Positions 8,597 through 18,700 of a stretch of DNA of 43,733 nucleotides are shown piece after piece. Made by a program: the position numbers and the translations under genes. The notes under the pieces were generated by a model, which did no database searches, was not told where the DNA came from, and was given only the letters and a program-made list of their open reading frames with translations. This DNA is from Spirochaetaceae bacterium (GTDB lineage: Bacteria; Spirochaetota; Spirochaetia; DSM-27196; SLAA01): assembly GCA_003556605.1 (NCBI GenBank), contig PWQX01000234.1:1-43733 (forward strand), in the 5' to 3' direction. The first letter of the stretch is position 1. Each line of letters begins with the position of its first letter.

Positions 8597-11500
8597 TCAT
8601 CCGGACCTACTGCTATCGCCGGGGCGCGTGGCCGGGGTGTTGGAAATCAAGCGCTCCACCTGATACTCGGACGCTTCCTCGGCGGCCCACCACGATTGCA
8701 CGCAGGTGTACAGTGAGCTGATGCCGCGGGTCACTGTAGAGCGCACGGAAGCCGGATGTGCCGCGCTTTCAGCCTCGGAGCGCAGAGCTGCGGCCTTGAG
8801 CTCGAGCACGCCGATCGCGAACAGCATCCACACAAGCGTATGGAACTTCTCGCGGTTGAACCACACCACTCCTTCGTAGGTATTGAAGCCGAGATACTGG
8901 GTTATTTCGTGATACGAAAACAGATCCTCCAAAACGTCGCGCGGCGTCATCCCGTCCAGGCAGTATTCGCGGATGCGCCCGCCGTGTGAGATCAGCAGCG
9001 TCATCAGCCGATGCCAGTCGCTCATATGGGCCTGCGCCTGATCGTACAGCTCGCCCGGCAGGATCTTCTCAAGCTGGTTGACGAGCCTGAGGTCTTGGCC
9101 GACGCAGGCGCCGGCGAGATCCGAGACTTCGGCATCCGGCACCTGCCGCGCTGGGCTCGCGCCGGCTGCAGGCTCGCCGGCGGAGGCTTCGCTCTTGGAG
9201 GCGGGCGTATCGTCGCCGGTGCCGGTTGCCCCCGCGGCGGCGGCCGGCGGGCGCATTAGGTCCTCGAAGGGCGCGAGGAAGATGTAGCCGGTGAGGGAGT
9301 GCAGGTACGCGGGAGTGCCGATCACGGTGGTGTTGAACATCTTGACGGCCGTACGGTAGGCGTCGCGGTCCAAGCGCGGTTTCTCGAGCCCCAGATACCG
9401 AAGCGAGAGCAGCGCCTTGAGGCGTAGGCGGAAGCTCTCGGCCGCACGCCCGACGTCGCCAAGCCCGTGGCAGTACTCGCGCGCGGCGCGCAGAAAATGC
9501 TCGTAGCGGGCGACCAGTCGTTGCTGATCCACGTCGCCGGGCGAGACCTCACCGCGCAGCTCGGCTTCGAGCTCGCGCATGGTGCCGGAGTTCACTGCAC
9601 GGAAGAACACATCGTACAATGGCTGAAGAAAGACCTCCTTGAGCGCTTCGTCGATGTTCTCGACACCGGCGCCGCCGAGCTTGTCGGAAAGCTGCGCGTA
9701 ATGCGAGTACTCGTTGTCGTAGACCTCGAAGACGTCGGTGTAGACTTGGCTCGCGTAGCCGCGCAAGCGCACGAGAAGGCCCTGGTCGTAGAGGTCTTTG
9801 CTGTTGCGGATGTACCACAGCCCGCTGCGCTGCTCGCGCATGATGCAGTACGCGCGATGGTTGTTTGAAAGCCCTAAGACATCCGCAAGGCGCCCGCGGC
9901 GATGGTGCTTACCTCCGTCGGGGGTCTTTTCAACGTACGCGGCCGACTCGCTGATCCAGCCGGACGCTTCTTCGAAACAGTTGTTGTAGCATACAATCGC
10001 ACGTTGCTCGCCGCACTGGTTGGAGTAGGCAAACACGTTCTCGTTTACGTGACCGTGATGGTCGTACAGATCGTAGAGAAAGAAGCTCTCGACATCGGCA
10101 AAAAGGTAGCGACGCTTCATCAGCGGAAAGATCTCGCGCTCGTGGCGTGCGATGAGCTGCTGATCAGGGTTCTCGTCCCAGTAAGCGCGCCGATACTCCA
10201 TGCCGTATTTCTCGCCGAAGCCCTCGATCTGGCCGTGGCCGAACATCGGTAATCCCGGCAGTGTAACCATAAGCGTCGACACACCGAAGTATTTGTCGCC
10301 GCTACCGAACTGCACTACAGCGGTTTCTTCGTCGGGATTATTCATGAAGTTCACGAAACGCTTGAGGATGTCCTTGTCGAACTCGATAGTGTTCTTCATG
10401 GTCCGGCGATACTTATCGTTCTCCTCCTCCTTGAGCATGTTCATGAACGCGCTGTTGTAGACGCGGTGCATACCGAGAGTACGAACAAAGTAGCCCTCCA
10501 TCATCCAGAACGCTTCGGCGAGGAGCAAAGTGTCGGGGGCCTCTCCGGCAGCACGGTCGACGACATCACGCCAGAACTCGTTCGGCATGGCGCGGTTGAA
10601 CTCTTCGCGGGTGAGGCCGTGCTCGGCGCGCGTGGCGATGTCACCACCGGAGCCCGGCTCGGGGAACCACAGGCGCTGATAGTGCTTCTTGGAAAGCGTC
10701 ATCGCCGCGTCGAAGCGGACAATCGGGAACTCGCGTGCAACACCCAGGATAGTCTGAAGAACCGCTTCACGCGTTTCGGGGTTGAGGAAGTTCAGCTGCG
10801 CGGTGTCGTTCCACGGCATGCTCGTACCGTCGTTGCCGTGATAGATGTAGCGCTCGCGCCCGCTGTTGAAATCTACGTGCTTGAACACGACCGCCGCGTC
10901 GCTGCGATCGTAGTAGTGATCTTCGAGGAAGATACCGACGCCCGGCCTACTCGAGAGGTTCTCGCCGTTAAAGCTGTAACTGGGAAACGGCGGGTGGTCC
11001 AGCTGTACGAACCAGTCGGGATGGTCGTAGACCCAGTGGCTATCGATACCGGTGTGGTTCGGGACCATGTCGCTGCCGAGCCGCATGCCGCGGATCCAGC
11101 AGCGGTGCTTAAGATCACGCAGCGCGTCCCAGCCGCCGAGCTCGCCGGCGATTTCGTAGCTCTCAAGCGAGTACGCCGACGCTTCGGCCTCCGGGTTGCC
11201 GCACATGCGCTTGATGCGTTTGCTCGCTTTGCTGCGCTCCCACAGTCCGATGAGCCAAATCGCGGTAAACCCCTGCGCCGCGATGCGGTCAAGCTCCTGA
11301 TCGGGAATCTGGTCAAGGCGACCGATCTCGCGGCTGCAGCTGCGGGACAGTTGGTCGAGCCAGACGAACGTGCTTTTCGCCAGGAGGACCACATTCGGCA
11401 TCCAGTCCTTATCGGGGCTGAAGCGTTCGCTCTCCTCGTCGACCCCGCTGAAGTCGTACACGTACTGCGGGCCGGGACCCAACCCGGCGGCGGCGTGCTC

Positions 11501-12289
11501 CTCCTTGATGAGATCGAGGCTGCGCAGCAACCTGAACAAGAAGCGTCCCAGCAGCCGGCTCCACCGCGAGCGCACGTAGCTCAGCTGGGCCTCCAAAGAC
11601 TCGGGGTGACGCCGCGCAGGTTCCAGCAGCAGATCCAGCAAGCTGCTGTTGTCGGGACCGAACCCGGGCTGCGTGTCGAAAAACTCTCGCACGGCCTCGA
11701 TAACGTCGCGGTAGGAGCTGCCGGTCTCGAGCTCCCGGTCGTCGAACAACTCGAGGAAGCGGGTGAGTCCCGGGTTGTCGTTGGAAACCCACAGCATAAT
11801 GAGCTCTTCCAGCGCGAGCTCGCGTCCTGAAACGCCGTCGTGCTCGCTGTGAAGGTACTCGGTCACAGTGCTTTCGCCGCGGTACACCGCTCGCGGCGGA
11901 AAAGCGGTACAGAACGCCTCCAGTGTGTGGTTGAGCTGCTGCTCACCGATGCGCCTGCCGATGCTCTCCAGCGCGTGCGAGAAGATCTCGGAGCCGTACT
12001 GTTCGCGGTAGAGCTGGATGAGGTAGTGGAGAATTTCATCGAGAAGCCCCATTGCGTTGACATCGCTGGTGCGCACTGCCGCCTCAGGGTGGCGCGCCAG
12101 GTCCTTTTTCTGGTTCATCTTGTGCGCGAAAAGCCGCGCGGCGCGGAAATCGGCGAAGATGACGTTGCCGCTTAAGGTGAACAGGGTCTGCTCAAACTCA
12201 TAGTGCTCGCGCGCACGCCGCGATACGTGAAACTCGCGCGCGCCTTGCGGCGCGTCGCAACAAAACAGAAGCAACGGCTTCAGACTCAT
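8597..12289 (-). CDS. large GH13 alpha-amylase-family protein with extra N- and C-terminal domains
   Basis: This 1230-residue protein has a central GH13 barrel (about 310-760). Visible barrel motifs are GFTAIWLIGLWERS (beta 2), DMVPNHTGID (region I), PIVRFDAAM with the nucleophile Asp at about 527, LLLAEAFW with the acid/base Glu at about 592, and NNPDEETA with an Asp at about 653 at the transition-state-stabiliser position. That last motif is normally N-H-D, so Pro replaces the conserved His. About 300 N-terminal residues, starting LKPLLLFCCDAPQG, are unrecognised and mostly helical; a long C-terminal region (about 770-1230) includes a Gly/Ala/Ser linker near 1015-1055. It overlaps malQ by 4 bp (ATGA). 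An alpha-glucan-acting role with MalQ is inferred; exact specificity is not readable. Confidence 0.85.
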   Translation of the reverse strand: MSLKPLLLFCCDAPQGAREFHVSRRAREHYEFEQTLFTLSGNVIFADFRAARLFAHKMNQKKDLARHPEAAVRTSDVNAMGLLDEILHYLIQLYREQYGSEIFSHALESIGRRIGEQQLNHTLEAFCTAFPPRAVYRGESTVTEYLHSEHDGVSGRELALEELIMLWVSNDNPGLTRFLELFDDRELETGSSYRDVIEAVREFFDTQPGFGPDNSSLLDLLLEPARRHPESLEAQLSYVRSRWSRLLGRFLFRLLRSLDLIKEEHAAAGLGPGPQYVYDFSGVDEESERFSPDKDWMPNVVLLAKSTFVWLDQLSRSCSREIGRLDQIPDQELDRIAAQGFTAIWLIGLWERSKASKRIKRMCGNPEAEASAYSLESYEIAGELGGWDALRDLKHRCWIRGMRLGSDMVPNHTGIDSHWVYDHPDWFVQLDHPPFPSYSFNGENLSSRPGVGIFLEDHYYDRSDAAVVFKHVDFNSGRERYIYHGNDGTSMPWNDTAQLNFLNPETREAVLQTILGVAREFPIVRFDAAMTLSKKHYQRLWFPEPGSGGDIATRAEHGLTREEFNRAMPNEFWRDVVDRAAGEAPDTLLLAEAFWMMEGYFVRTLGMHRVYNSAFMNMLKEEENDKYRRTMKNTIEFDKDILKRFVNFMNNPDEETAVVQFGSGDKYFGVSTLMVTLPGLPMFGHGQIEGFGEKYGMEYRRAYWDENPDQQLIARHEREIFPLMKRRYLFADVESFFLYDLYDHHGHVNENVFAYSNQCGEQRAIVCYNNCFEEASGWISESAAYVEKTPDGGKHHRRGRLADVLGLSNNHRAYCIMREQRSGLWYIRNSKDLYDQGLLVRLRGYASQVYTDVFEVYDNEYSHYAQLSDKLGGAGVENIDEALKEVFLQPLYDVFFRAVNSGTMRELEAELRGEVSPGDVDQQRLVARYEHFLRAAREYCHGLGDVGRAAESFRLRLKALLSLRYLGLEKPRLDRDAYRTAVKMFNTTVIGTPAYLHSLTGYIFLAPFEDLMRPPAAAAGATGTGDDTPASKSEASAGEPAAGASPARQVPDAEVSDLAGACVGQDLRLVNQLEKILPGELYDQAQAHMSDWHRLMTLLISHGGRIREYCLDGMTPRDVLEDLFSYHEITQYLGFNTYEGVVWFNREKFHTLVWMLFAIGVLELKAAALRSEAESAAHPASVRSTVTRGISSLYTCVQSWWAAEEASEYQVERLISNTPATRPGDSSRSG

Positions 12290-14271
12290 TCCTCGATACT
12301 CCTCTTAGCGCGAGCGGAAACCAGCCGTGCGAGCACATCGTTCAACTCCGAGCGCCCGCCGAGGTCGTCAACCGCAATCGGCATGCGGTAGGTCCAGTTG
12401 AACTCGTTATACGTGCTCGGGATATTCACACGCTCGGCGCTTGGATCTTCAGGCTGCAGGCCCCCATCCAGCGCAAACAGATCCTGCAGTTGCAGCACGC
12501 AAATCGCCGAGTTGGTGCCGAGCATCGCCTCGGTGACCTTGCGCGCGGTAGCGGGGTCGTATTGCCTGGGACGCGGGCCTTGAAAGCCGAGCACCCGCCA
12601 AAACGCATCTACCACAGGGGGGTCTTCCTCGCGTTCCCACCATTCACGCATCGTGGTGGTGTCGTGCACCGACAACGCACAGACTGAGAGCAGCGGGTAC
12701 TCTTCCGGCGGTACGAACGGCTCGCCCTCGATATCCCATTGGCGGGTCCAGCGCGGAATTTTCAGGCTGAGCATACCGAGGTCGGCGAGCGTTTTGGGCA
12801 CGCTGCGCGGGACGACGCCGAGGTCCTCGGCGCATGCGAGCATATCTACGCTGTCGCTCATGAACCCCAGAAGCCGGCGCCCCTGCTCGGCCCATAACTC
12901 CTCGTTCTCCTCGGCCGCCTGCTCCACGAGGTACTCAAAACGCTCGCGCTCCTGATCCGAGAGCTCGTTGAACCGGCTGCAGTCGCGGTAGGTCCAGACC
13001 GGGGCCCAGCGGCCTTCCTCAACGCGCACCAGTGCGCGATCGCGGTAGTACGCCAACAGCCGCTCGCGAACCTCCGCGGGTAAATCCAGCCCCGCAATCA
13101 GCTTCTCACCGTTGATCTCACGGCGGAAGATGTAAAGCTCTTCGTTGTCGAGCTTGTGCAAACAGGCATCGATCGCCGCCTCGGCGTCTCCGTTGAGTTC
13201 GGCGCGCAGTTGCTCACCCGGAATATGCGGCTCTGCGAGCCACGTGACGCGCTCGCTGCCGAAGCCGAGCTCGTGCAGCGCCGAGGAGGAGATCAGACTC
13301 GAGGGGTAGAAGTGGCCGAGGATACCGGTGAAGTGCGTTTCCGGCACCGCCCAGATCCGGAAGAAGCCGAGGACGTGATCGATGCGGTAGGCGTGATAGA
13401 ACTTTGCCGCCTGGCGCAGCCGATCACGCCACCAATCGTAGTCGCGGCTTTCGAGCGCGCTCCAGTTGTAGACCGGGAAGCCCCAGTTCTGCCCCGTTTC
13501 GCTGAAGTAATCGGGCGGGGCGCCGGCGCGCAGCTCGGGGATGAAGATCTCGCGGTCGGCCCAGATATCAACGCTGTCCTCGTTCATCAGGATCGGCAGG
13601 TCTCCCTTGAGAAACACCCCTTGCTCGTTCAGCGTCTCAGCCGCGGCACGCAACTGCTGCTCCAGCCGCCACTGCAGAAACACGTAAAACAGCAGCGCGT
13701 CGTGCAACTGCGGGGCGTTCCACAGCTCCTCGATCCGTTGCGGACTGGGGTCGCGCTCCGCATCCCAGTCTTTCCACGAGCGCTGCTGTTCGCGGTCCTT
13801 CAACACGCGAAACACGGCGTAGGGCTTAACCCAGGGATTGCTCTGCACGTAATTTCGAACCGCCGGATCTTGGGCGAGACCGGCACGCTCGCGCTCGTAG
13901 GCGGCCTGCAGTATATCCAGCTTGAACTGCAGGACCTCTCCGTACGGAAAACGCCTTTCACCTTCGAAGCGCACACGCAGCTCAGCGCTGCGGTCCAGCA
14001 GGTCCTGGTGACGAGCGACCTCCGGCACGCCGGATAGCCGCAGATAGATGGGATTCAGCGCGAAGGCGCTGAGCGCGCTGTAGGGCGAGCTTTGGCCCCC
14101 GGTATCGTTCACCGGCAGGATCTGAATGACCTCAATCCCCACCTTCCGGCACCAGGCGCCGAGCGCGGGCAGATCGGCGAACTCACCGACACCGCAACTC
14201 GCGCTGCTGCGCAGCGCCGCCACCGGCACCAGCACACCGGTGAGATAGTGGGAGAAACCGGGAAACTTCAT
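12286..14271 (-). CDS. malQ: 4-alpha-glucanotransferase (GH77, amylomaltase)
   Basis: This 661-residue cytosolic enzyme transfers alpha-1,4-glucan segments between maltodextrins. The N-terminus has the family block SASCGVGEFADLPALGAW followed by QILPVNDTGGQSSPYSALSA. Catalytic residues are visible: nucleophile Asp in YRIDHVLGFFRIW (about 298), acid/base Glu in CAEDLGVVP (about 482) and the third Asp in SVHDTTTMREWW (about 537). The start has a TAGGAG ribosome site about 7 bases upstream and a credible promoter. It leads a three-gene unit with the GH13 protein (4-bp overlap) and the thioesterase, consistent with glycogen or maltodextrin turnover. Confidence 0.94.
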   Translation of the reverse strand: MKFPGFSHYLTGVLVPVAALRSSASCGVGEFADLPALGAWCRKVGIEVIQILPVNDTGGQSSPYSALSAFALNPIYLRLSGVPEVARHQDLLDRSAELRVRFEGERRFPYGEVLQFKLDILQAAYERERAGLAQDPAVRNYVQSNPWVKPYAVFRVLKDREQQRSWKDWDAERDPSPQRIEELWNAPQLHDALLFYVFLQWRLEQQLRAAAETLNEQGVFLKGDLPILMNEDSVDIWADREIFIPELRAGAPPDYFSETGQNWGFPVYNWSALESRDYDWWRDRLRQAAKFYHAYRIDHVLGFFRIWAVPETHFTGILGHFYPSSLISSSALHELGFGSERVTWLAEPHIPGEQLRAELNGDAEAAIDACLHKLDNEELYIFRREINGEKLIAGLDLPAEVRERLLAYYRDRALVRVEEGRWAPVWTYRDCSRFNELSDQERERFEYLVEQAAEENEELWAEQGRRLLGFMSDSVDMLACAEDLGVVPRSVPKTLADLGMLSLKIPRWTRQWDIEGEPFVPPEEYPLLSVCALSVHDTTTMREWWEREEDPPVVDAFWRVLGFQGPRPRQYDPATARKVTEAMLGTNSAICVLQLQDLFALDGGLQPEDPSAERVNIPSTYNEFNWTYRMPIAVDDLGGRSELNDVLARLVSARAKRSIEE

Positions 14272-14309
14272 AACGCGCTCCTAACCCGTACGAGGTGTCT
14301 CACCCCGGT

Positions 14310-14337
14310 AGTATACGGGTCATGCACCAAAAGTTAA
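14310..14337 (-). promoter_or_regulatory. predicted promoter for malQ
   Basis: On the minus strand TTAACT (14337-14332), a 16-base spacer and TATACT (14315-14310) resemble a housekeeping promoter. Expected transcription start is about 32 bases ahead of the malQ ATG, leaving room for the TAGGAG site. Found by eye. Confidence 0.45.
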
Positions 14338-14384
14338 AGGTGAGTTACCCGGCGCCGGCATGAGTGATGTGCGGTACTTTCGGC

Positions 14385-14981
14385 TTATGAGAGCTCGTTG
14401 ATACGGTCGCGCAGGCGCGCGGCCTCTTCGTAATTCTCCTGCTCAACCGCTTTTTGCAGCTCCTCGAGCAGACGGTTCTTTTCCTGTTCACGCGGGCTTT
14501 CAGACTCAACAGTCTCTGCGGTTTCGGCGGCTGCAAGCTCTTCGTCGCTATGCTCGGCGTCGTCAGGATCTTCGGTTTGAATCATGTTCACCGATATGCC
14601 GGCCTCGTCTACCACCGCCTCAGCGATAAACACAGGGCAGTGCAGGCGCGCTGCAAGCCCCAGAGCGTCTGAGGGACGCGAGTCAACAGTGAGTTTTTTC
14701 ATGCCGTGCTTGATTTGCAATTGCGCATAAAACGTGCCGTCCTTGAGCTCAGTGATCTCCACCCGCTCCACGTTCACGGTAAGCTTCTCCAGCAACGCAA
14801 TCATCAGATCATGTGTGAGCGGCCGGGGCATTGGAACATTTCCCAAGCCGATCAAGATCGACTGGGCCTCCAACTGCCCGATGAAAATCGGGACCGCACG
14901 CTCCGAGCCCAGCGGTTTCACCAGCACCGCATTGCCCTTGTCGGTACGCGCAACCGTCCAGATTTCGGCTTCCACAAGCAT
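14385..14981 (-). CDS. bifunctional nuclease family protein (DUF151) with C-terminal UVR motif
   Basis: This 198-residue protein has the DUF151 fold: MLVEAEIWTVARTDKGNAVL, then LIGLGNVPMPRPLTHDLM and the signature DSRPSDALGLAARLHCPVFI. An acidic linker (about 145-165) leads to a C-terminal UvrB/UvrC-type motif, LLEELQKAVEQENYEEAARL. This architecture is common in Spirochaetota, Thermotogota and Bacteroidota; the family is annotated as bifunctional DNase/RNase from plant work, but its bacterial role is not settled. I chose ATG 14981 over ATG 14993 because family members start MLVE, GGAG lies 6 bases upstream, and the predicted transcription start falls at about 14993. Confidence 0.87.
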   Translation of the reverse strand: MLVEAEIWTVARTDKGNAVLVKPLGSERAVPIFIGQLEAQSILIGLGNVPMPRPLTHDLMIALLEKLTVNVERVEITELKDGTFYAQLQIKHGMKKLTVDSRPSDALGLAARLHCPVFIAEAVVDEAGISVNMIQTEDPDDAEHSDEELAAAETAETVESESPREQEKNRLLEELQKAVEQENYEEAARLRDRINELS

Positions 14982-14999
14982 GCTATTCTCCATGCCGTT

Positions 15000-15028
15000 A
15001 ATATACTACACCGACCGGCGTTCGTCAC
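15000..15028 (-). promoter_or_regulatory. predicted promoter for the DUF151 gene, inside the 3' end of purQ
   Basis: On the minus strand GTGACG (15028-15023), a 17-base spacer and TATATT (15005-15000) fit a housekeeping promoter. It would start transcription at about 14993, separating the nuclease gene from the pur operon or adding to read-through. Found by eye. Confidence 0.4.
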
Positions 15029-15779
15029 GAAGGTGCGCGACCGCATTCTCGAATAGCCACAGCCCGGAGGCCGGAACCGGCGGCTCAAAGGTCCAGCGCG
15101 GGTGGTTGTAGCGATCCAGGAATGCTTCAGGATGCGGCATCAGCCCCAGCACGCGGCCGGAGGGGTCGGTGATGCCGGCGATCGCGTCGGCCGAGCCGTT
15201 AGGGTTACGGCCCTGGTAGCGGAAAGCTACCTGATTGCCGAGGTTGAGCTTGGTGAGCACCGCCGGCTCGGCCGGGAGGAAACGGCCCTCGCCGTGGCGG
15301 ATGGGAAACTCAACGACACCGGGAGCGCCCCGCAGCCACGGCGACGGGTTGCGAAGGTTGACCACCAAGCGTACCCAGCGGTCCTGGAAACGGCCGTCGG
15401 CATTGTGAACCAGAGTGACCTCCGGTGTGTAGTCGCCGGCGGTGTTCGGCAATATGCCCGCTTTTGCCAGCACCGGAAACCCGTTACAGATTCCGATCGT
15501 GAGATTCCCGGCGGCGGTAAACTCCGCAATCGCCGCCATGAGCCGTTTGCGCACCAGATTTGCAAGAACCTTTCCCGAGCCCAGGTGATCACCGTACGAG
15601 AACCCCCCCGGCAGCGCCAGAAGCCGGAAGGAGCCGAGCTGACCGGGGTCGGCGACGAGGTCGTTGAGATGCATCGCCTGCGGCCGGGCGCCGGCGCTCC
15701 ACAGCGCCTGCAGCAGCTCGCGCTCGGCATTGATACCGTGGCCGGTGAGTACCAGCGCACGCGGACGTTGGTCAGACAC
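15006..15779 (-). CDS. purQ: phosphoribosylformylglycinamidine synthase, glutaminase subunit
   Basis: This 257-residue class-I glutamine amidotransferase supplies ammonia to PurL in step 4 of de novo purine synthesis. It shows LALPGGFSYGDHLGSGK, the nucleophile elbow IGICNGFPVLAKAGILP with the catalytic Cys, and the His/Glu pair in LMPHPEAFLD. An open frame continues upstream, but the GTG at 15779 is chosen because it overlaps the purSL stop by 8 bp and the protein then starts just before the first beta strand (PRALVLTGHGINAE). Length matches free-standing PurQ. Confidence 0.93.
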   Translation of the reverse strand: MSDQRPRALVLTGHGINAERELLQALWSAGARPQAMHLNDLVADPGQLGSFRLLALPGGFSYGDHLGSGKVLANLVRKRLMAAIAEFTAAGNLTIGICNGFPVLAKAGILPNTAGDYTPEVTLVHNADGRFQDRWVRLVVNLRNPSPWLRGAPGVVEFPIRHGEGRFLPAEPAVLTKLNLGNQVAFRYQGRNPNGSADAIAGITDPSGRVLGLMPHPEAFLDRYNHPRWTFEPPVPASGLWLFENAVAHLRDERRSV

Positions 15780-18700
15780 CGCGGCGCTCCCCTCGGCGAA
15801 GACCGGCGCTTTGCCCCGCCTGAGGCCCGAACGGAGCCTTGTAGGCCTCCTCGATCTCATCGAGCTCAAGCGCCAGCACACGCTTACCGCGGTAGGTGAT
15901 TTCGAGCCGCGGAAGGCTATGCACCGTGCCGATACAGGCCACCGGCAAACCGGCAGTCAGCGACTCGAACTCGGCGGTGTGCTCGAGCGCAACACTCACA
16001 AGGATCCGCGAGGCGGATTCACAGAACAACAGCCGCGCAAGATGATCACGCAAGGGTGAGGCGGCATCTGCGAGCTCAGACGCGGCGCGCTCCTGCCCGG
16101 CCTGTGCGCCGGCAAGCCGGCCGGCGAAACGGTCCCCCAGCGGCACTGCCGCGAGCTCAAGCGTTGCGCCGAGGCGGCCGGCGAGTGCGCTTTCAGCAGC
16201 GGCTACCGCGACCCCGCCGTCGGACAGGTCGTGCATCGAGGCGACCAGCCGCTGCTGCGCCGCGGCGGCGAGCGCACGGTAAACCGGTAGCGCCGTATCG
16301 GGCTCCACCGCCGGCGAAGGCTCGGGCGTCACGCCGTAGCGGCGCGCGTAAACCGATCCCCCAAGCTCCCCTCGGGTTAGACCCGCGAGATACAACAGAT
16401 CGCCGGAAGACTTGAAGTCGCTGCTGACCGCCGCCGCGATATCCGGCACGATACCCATCAGGCTCACCAGCAGCGTCGGTCGCACCGAGACCTTACGCCC
16501 GCCAAGGGTAGCGTCGTTTTTCATCGAGTCCTTACCCGAGATGAGCGGCAGGTTGTAGGCCGTGCAGGTATCATGCAGCCCGCGGCAGGCGCGCACCAGC
16601 TGCGCCAGCTTATACTCGCCGTCGGGCGTGCTCTCGCTCTGCACCGGGTCGGGCCAGCAGAAGTTGTCAAGCGCGTAGGCGCGGTCCGGGTCACCCCCGA
16701 GCGCGATATGCGCGCGGTAGGCTTCATCGACCGCAGCGGCAGCCATGCGCTGTGTGTCGTAATCGCCGTACCACGGGCAGATGCCGTGCGTGACACTCAA
16801 ACCGCGCCGCGCGTTATACTCCACGCGCAAGACCGCGCCGTCGCCCGGACCGTCGGTCTCAACCCCAAGGTAGGGTTTGATCACCGACCCCCCCTGCACT
16901 TCGTGGTCGTACTGCCGTACCAGCGCCTCCTTTGAAGCGACGTTCGGGTCGGCAAGCACCACACACAGGATCTCGCGCAGCTCGTGATCCGCCGCCGGCG
17001 ATGCAGCCGCGCGCGCCGGCTCGGCGTAACCGCGCGCGGCAGGCGACACCCAGCGCGCGCTGAGACGCATGCGGGGAAGCCCTTCGTGCAAAAACGCAAG
17101 GCGCATATACCCCACGCGGACCCCGCCGTACAGCAGCTCCACGAAGCCCGAGTCGGTGAACGTGCCGACCGCGGTTGCCTCAACGCTTCGGCGCCCGGCA
17201 AGATCCAGCAACGCGTCCAGATGCTCGGGCGCCACCGCAAGACTCATACGTTCCTGCGACTCCGAGACCCAGATTTCCCAGGGCTCCAGGCCGGGGTATT
17301 TCAGCGGGCAGTGGTCCAGCTCAACGTGCACCCCGCCCGAATCACGCGCCATCTCGCCGAGCGACGAGGACAGGCCGCCGGCGCCGTTGTCGGTAATGCT
17401 GCGGTACAGCCCGCGGTCGCGCGCCTCCAGCAAAAAATCGAGCATGCGCTTCTGCGTGATCGGGTCGCCGATCTGCACCGCTGAAGTCGGCGAGGTTTCA
17501 TCGAGCGCTAAGGAGGAGAAGGTCGCGCCATGGATGCCATCCTTGCCGATGCGCCCGCCTACCATCACCGCGCGGTCTCCGGGCTTTATCGCCTTCTCGT
17601 GCGAAGGCCTGCCGTCAACCTCACGCGGCATGACGCCGCCGGTGCCGCAGAACACCAGCGGTTTCCCGGTGAAGCTCTCGTCGAATACAAAGGCACCGGC
17701 CACGGTAGGGATGCCGGACTGATTGCCCCCGTCGACGATGCCGGCGTGCACTCCGGCCAAGATGCGGCGCGGGTGCATCAGGCCCGCAGGGATACGCCCG
17801 GCAGGCGTATCGGGCTCACCAAAGCACAGGACATTGGTGTTGAAGATCGGGCGTGCGCCGCGGCCGGTGCCGATGATGTCACGGTTCACCCCCACGATCC
17901 CGGTGATCGCGCCACCATACGGGTCGAGCGCTGAAGGCGAATTGTGCGTCTCGGCCTTGAAGCACAGCACGTGCCGGTCGTCGAACGCCACAACCCCGGA
18001 GTTATCGTGAAAGACCGAAAGCAGGTCATCGCGGCCGGCGCCAAGCAGCTCGGTAGTTGCCTTGATGTAGGTGTCAAACAGCCCGTCGATACGCTGCGGA
18101 CGGTTCTCGCTCACGCCGCCGCCGGCCGCCTCATCGTCGTGATAATCGATCTCGGCGGCAAAGATCTTGTGCTTGCAGTGCTCGCTCCACGTCTGCGCCA
18201 CCATCTCGAGCTCGCAGTCGGTGGCTTCCGCCGGGCAGCCGGCGGCCTCACGCTCGGCGCGCACCTCCGGCCGGCGATAGTACTCGGCACAGGCCTCAAG
18301 CTCGGCGCCGCTCAACGCCAGAAGGCGCCGGCGCGAGAGCTCGGCGAGCGCACCCGGGTTCATCGCCGCAAGATCGTAGCGCTCTACCGACCCGGCGCCG
18401 GCGGTGTGATCGTCGCCGGCGGTAGGGTAACGCGCAGGCGGGCGCGCACCTTCGCCCCAGTCGGAGAGGGTCAGCACGGTAGCCTGCTGCACCAGCGGGT
18501 TGTGCAGCGCCTCGCAGACGGCGGTAAGCTCATGATCCTTTAACAGCCCGCAGGCGATGTAGTAGCGGCGCGCGGTCTGTACCACCGCCCCAGCCGGCAG
18601 AGGTCCGCCGAGCTCAAGCTCCAGCGCTTCGCGCGCGGTGAGCGCCACCGCATCGGTTACCCCCGGCCGATACGCGACCTCAATGAGGTAGCGCCAGCCC

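Noticed and set aside
15780-15881. Longer start for purQ
   Set aside because: The extension runs inside purSL and encodes Arg/Ser-rich sequence not seen in PurQ; GTG 15779 fits the family start.
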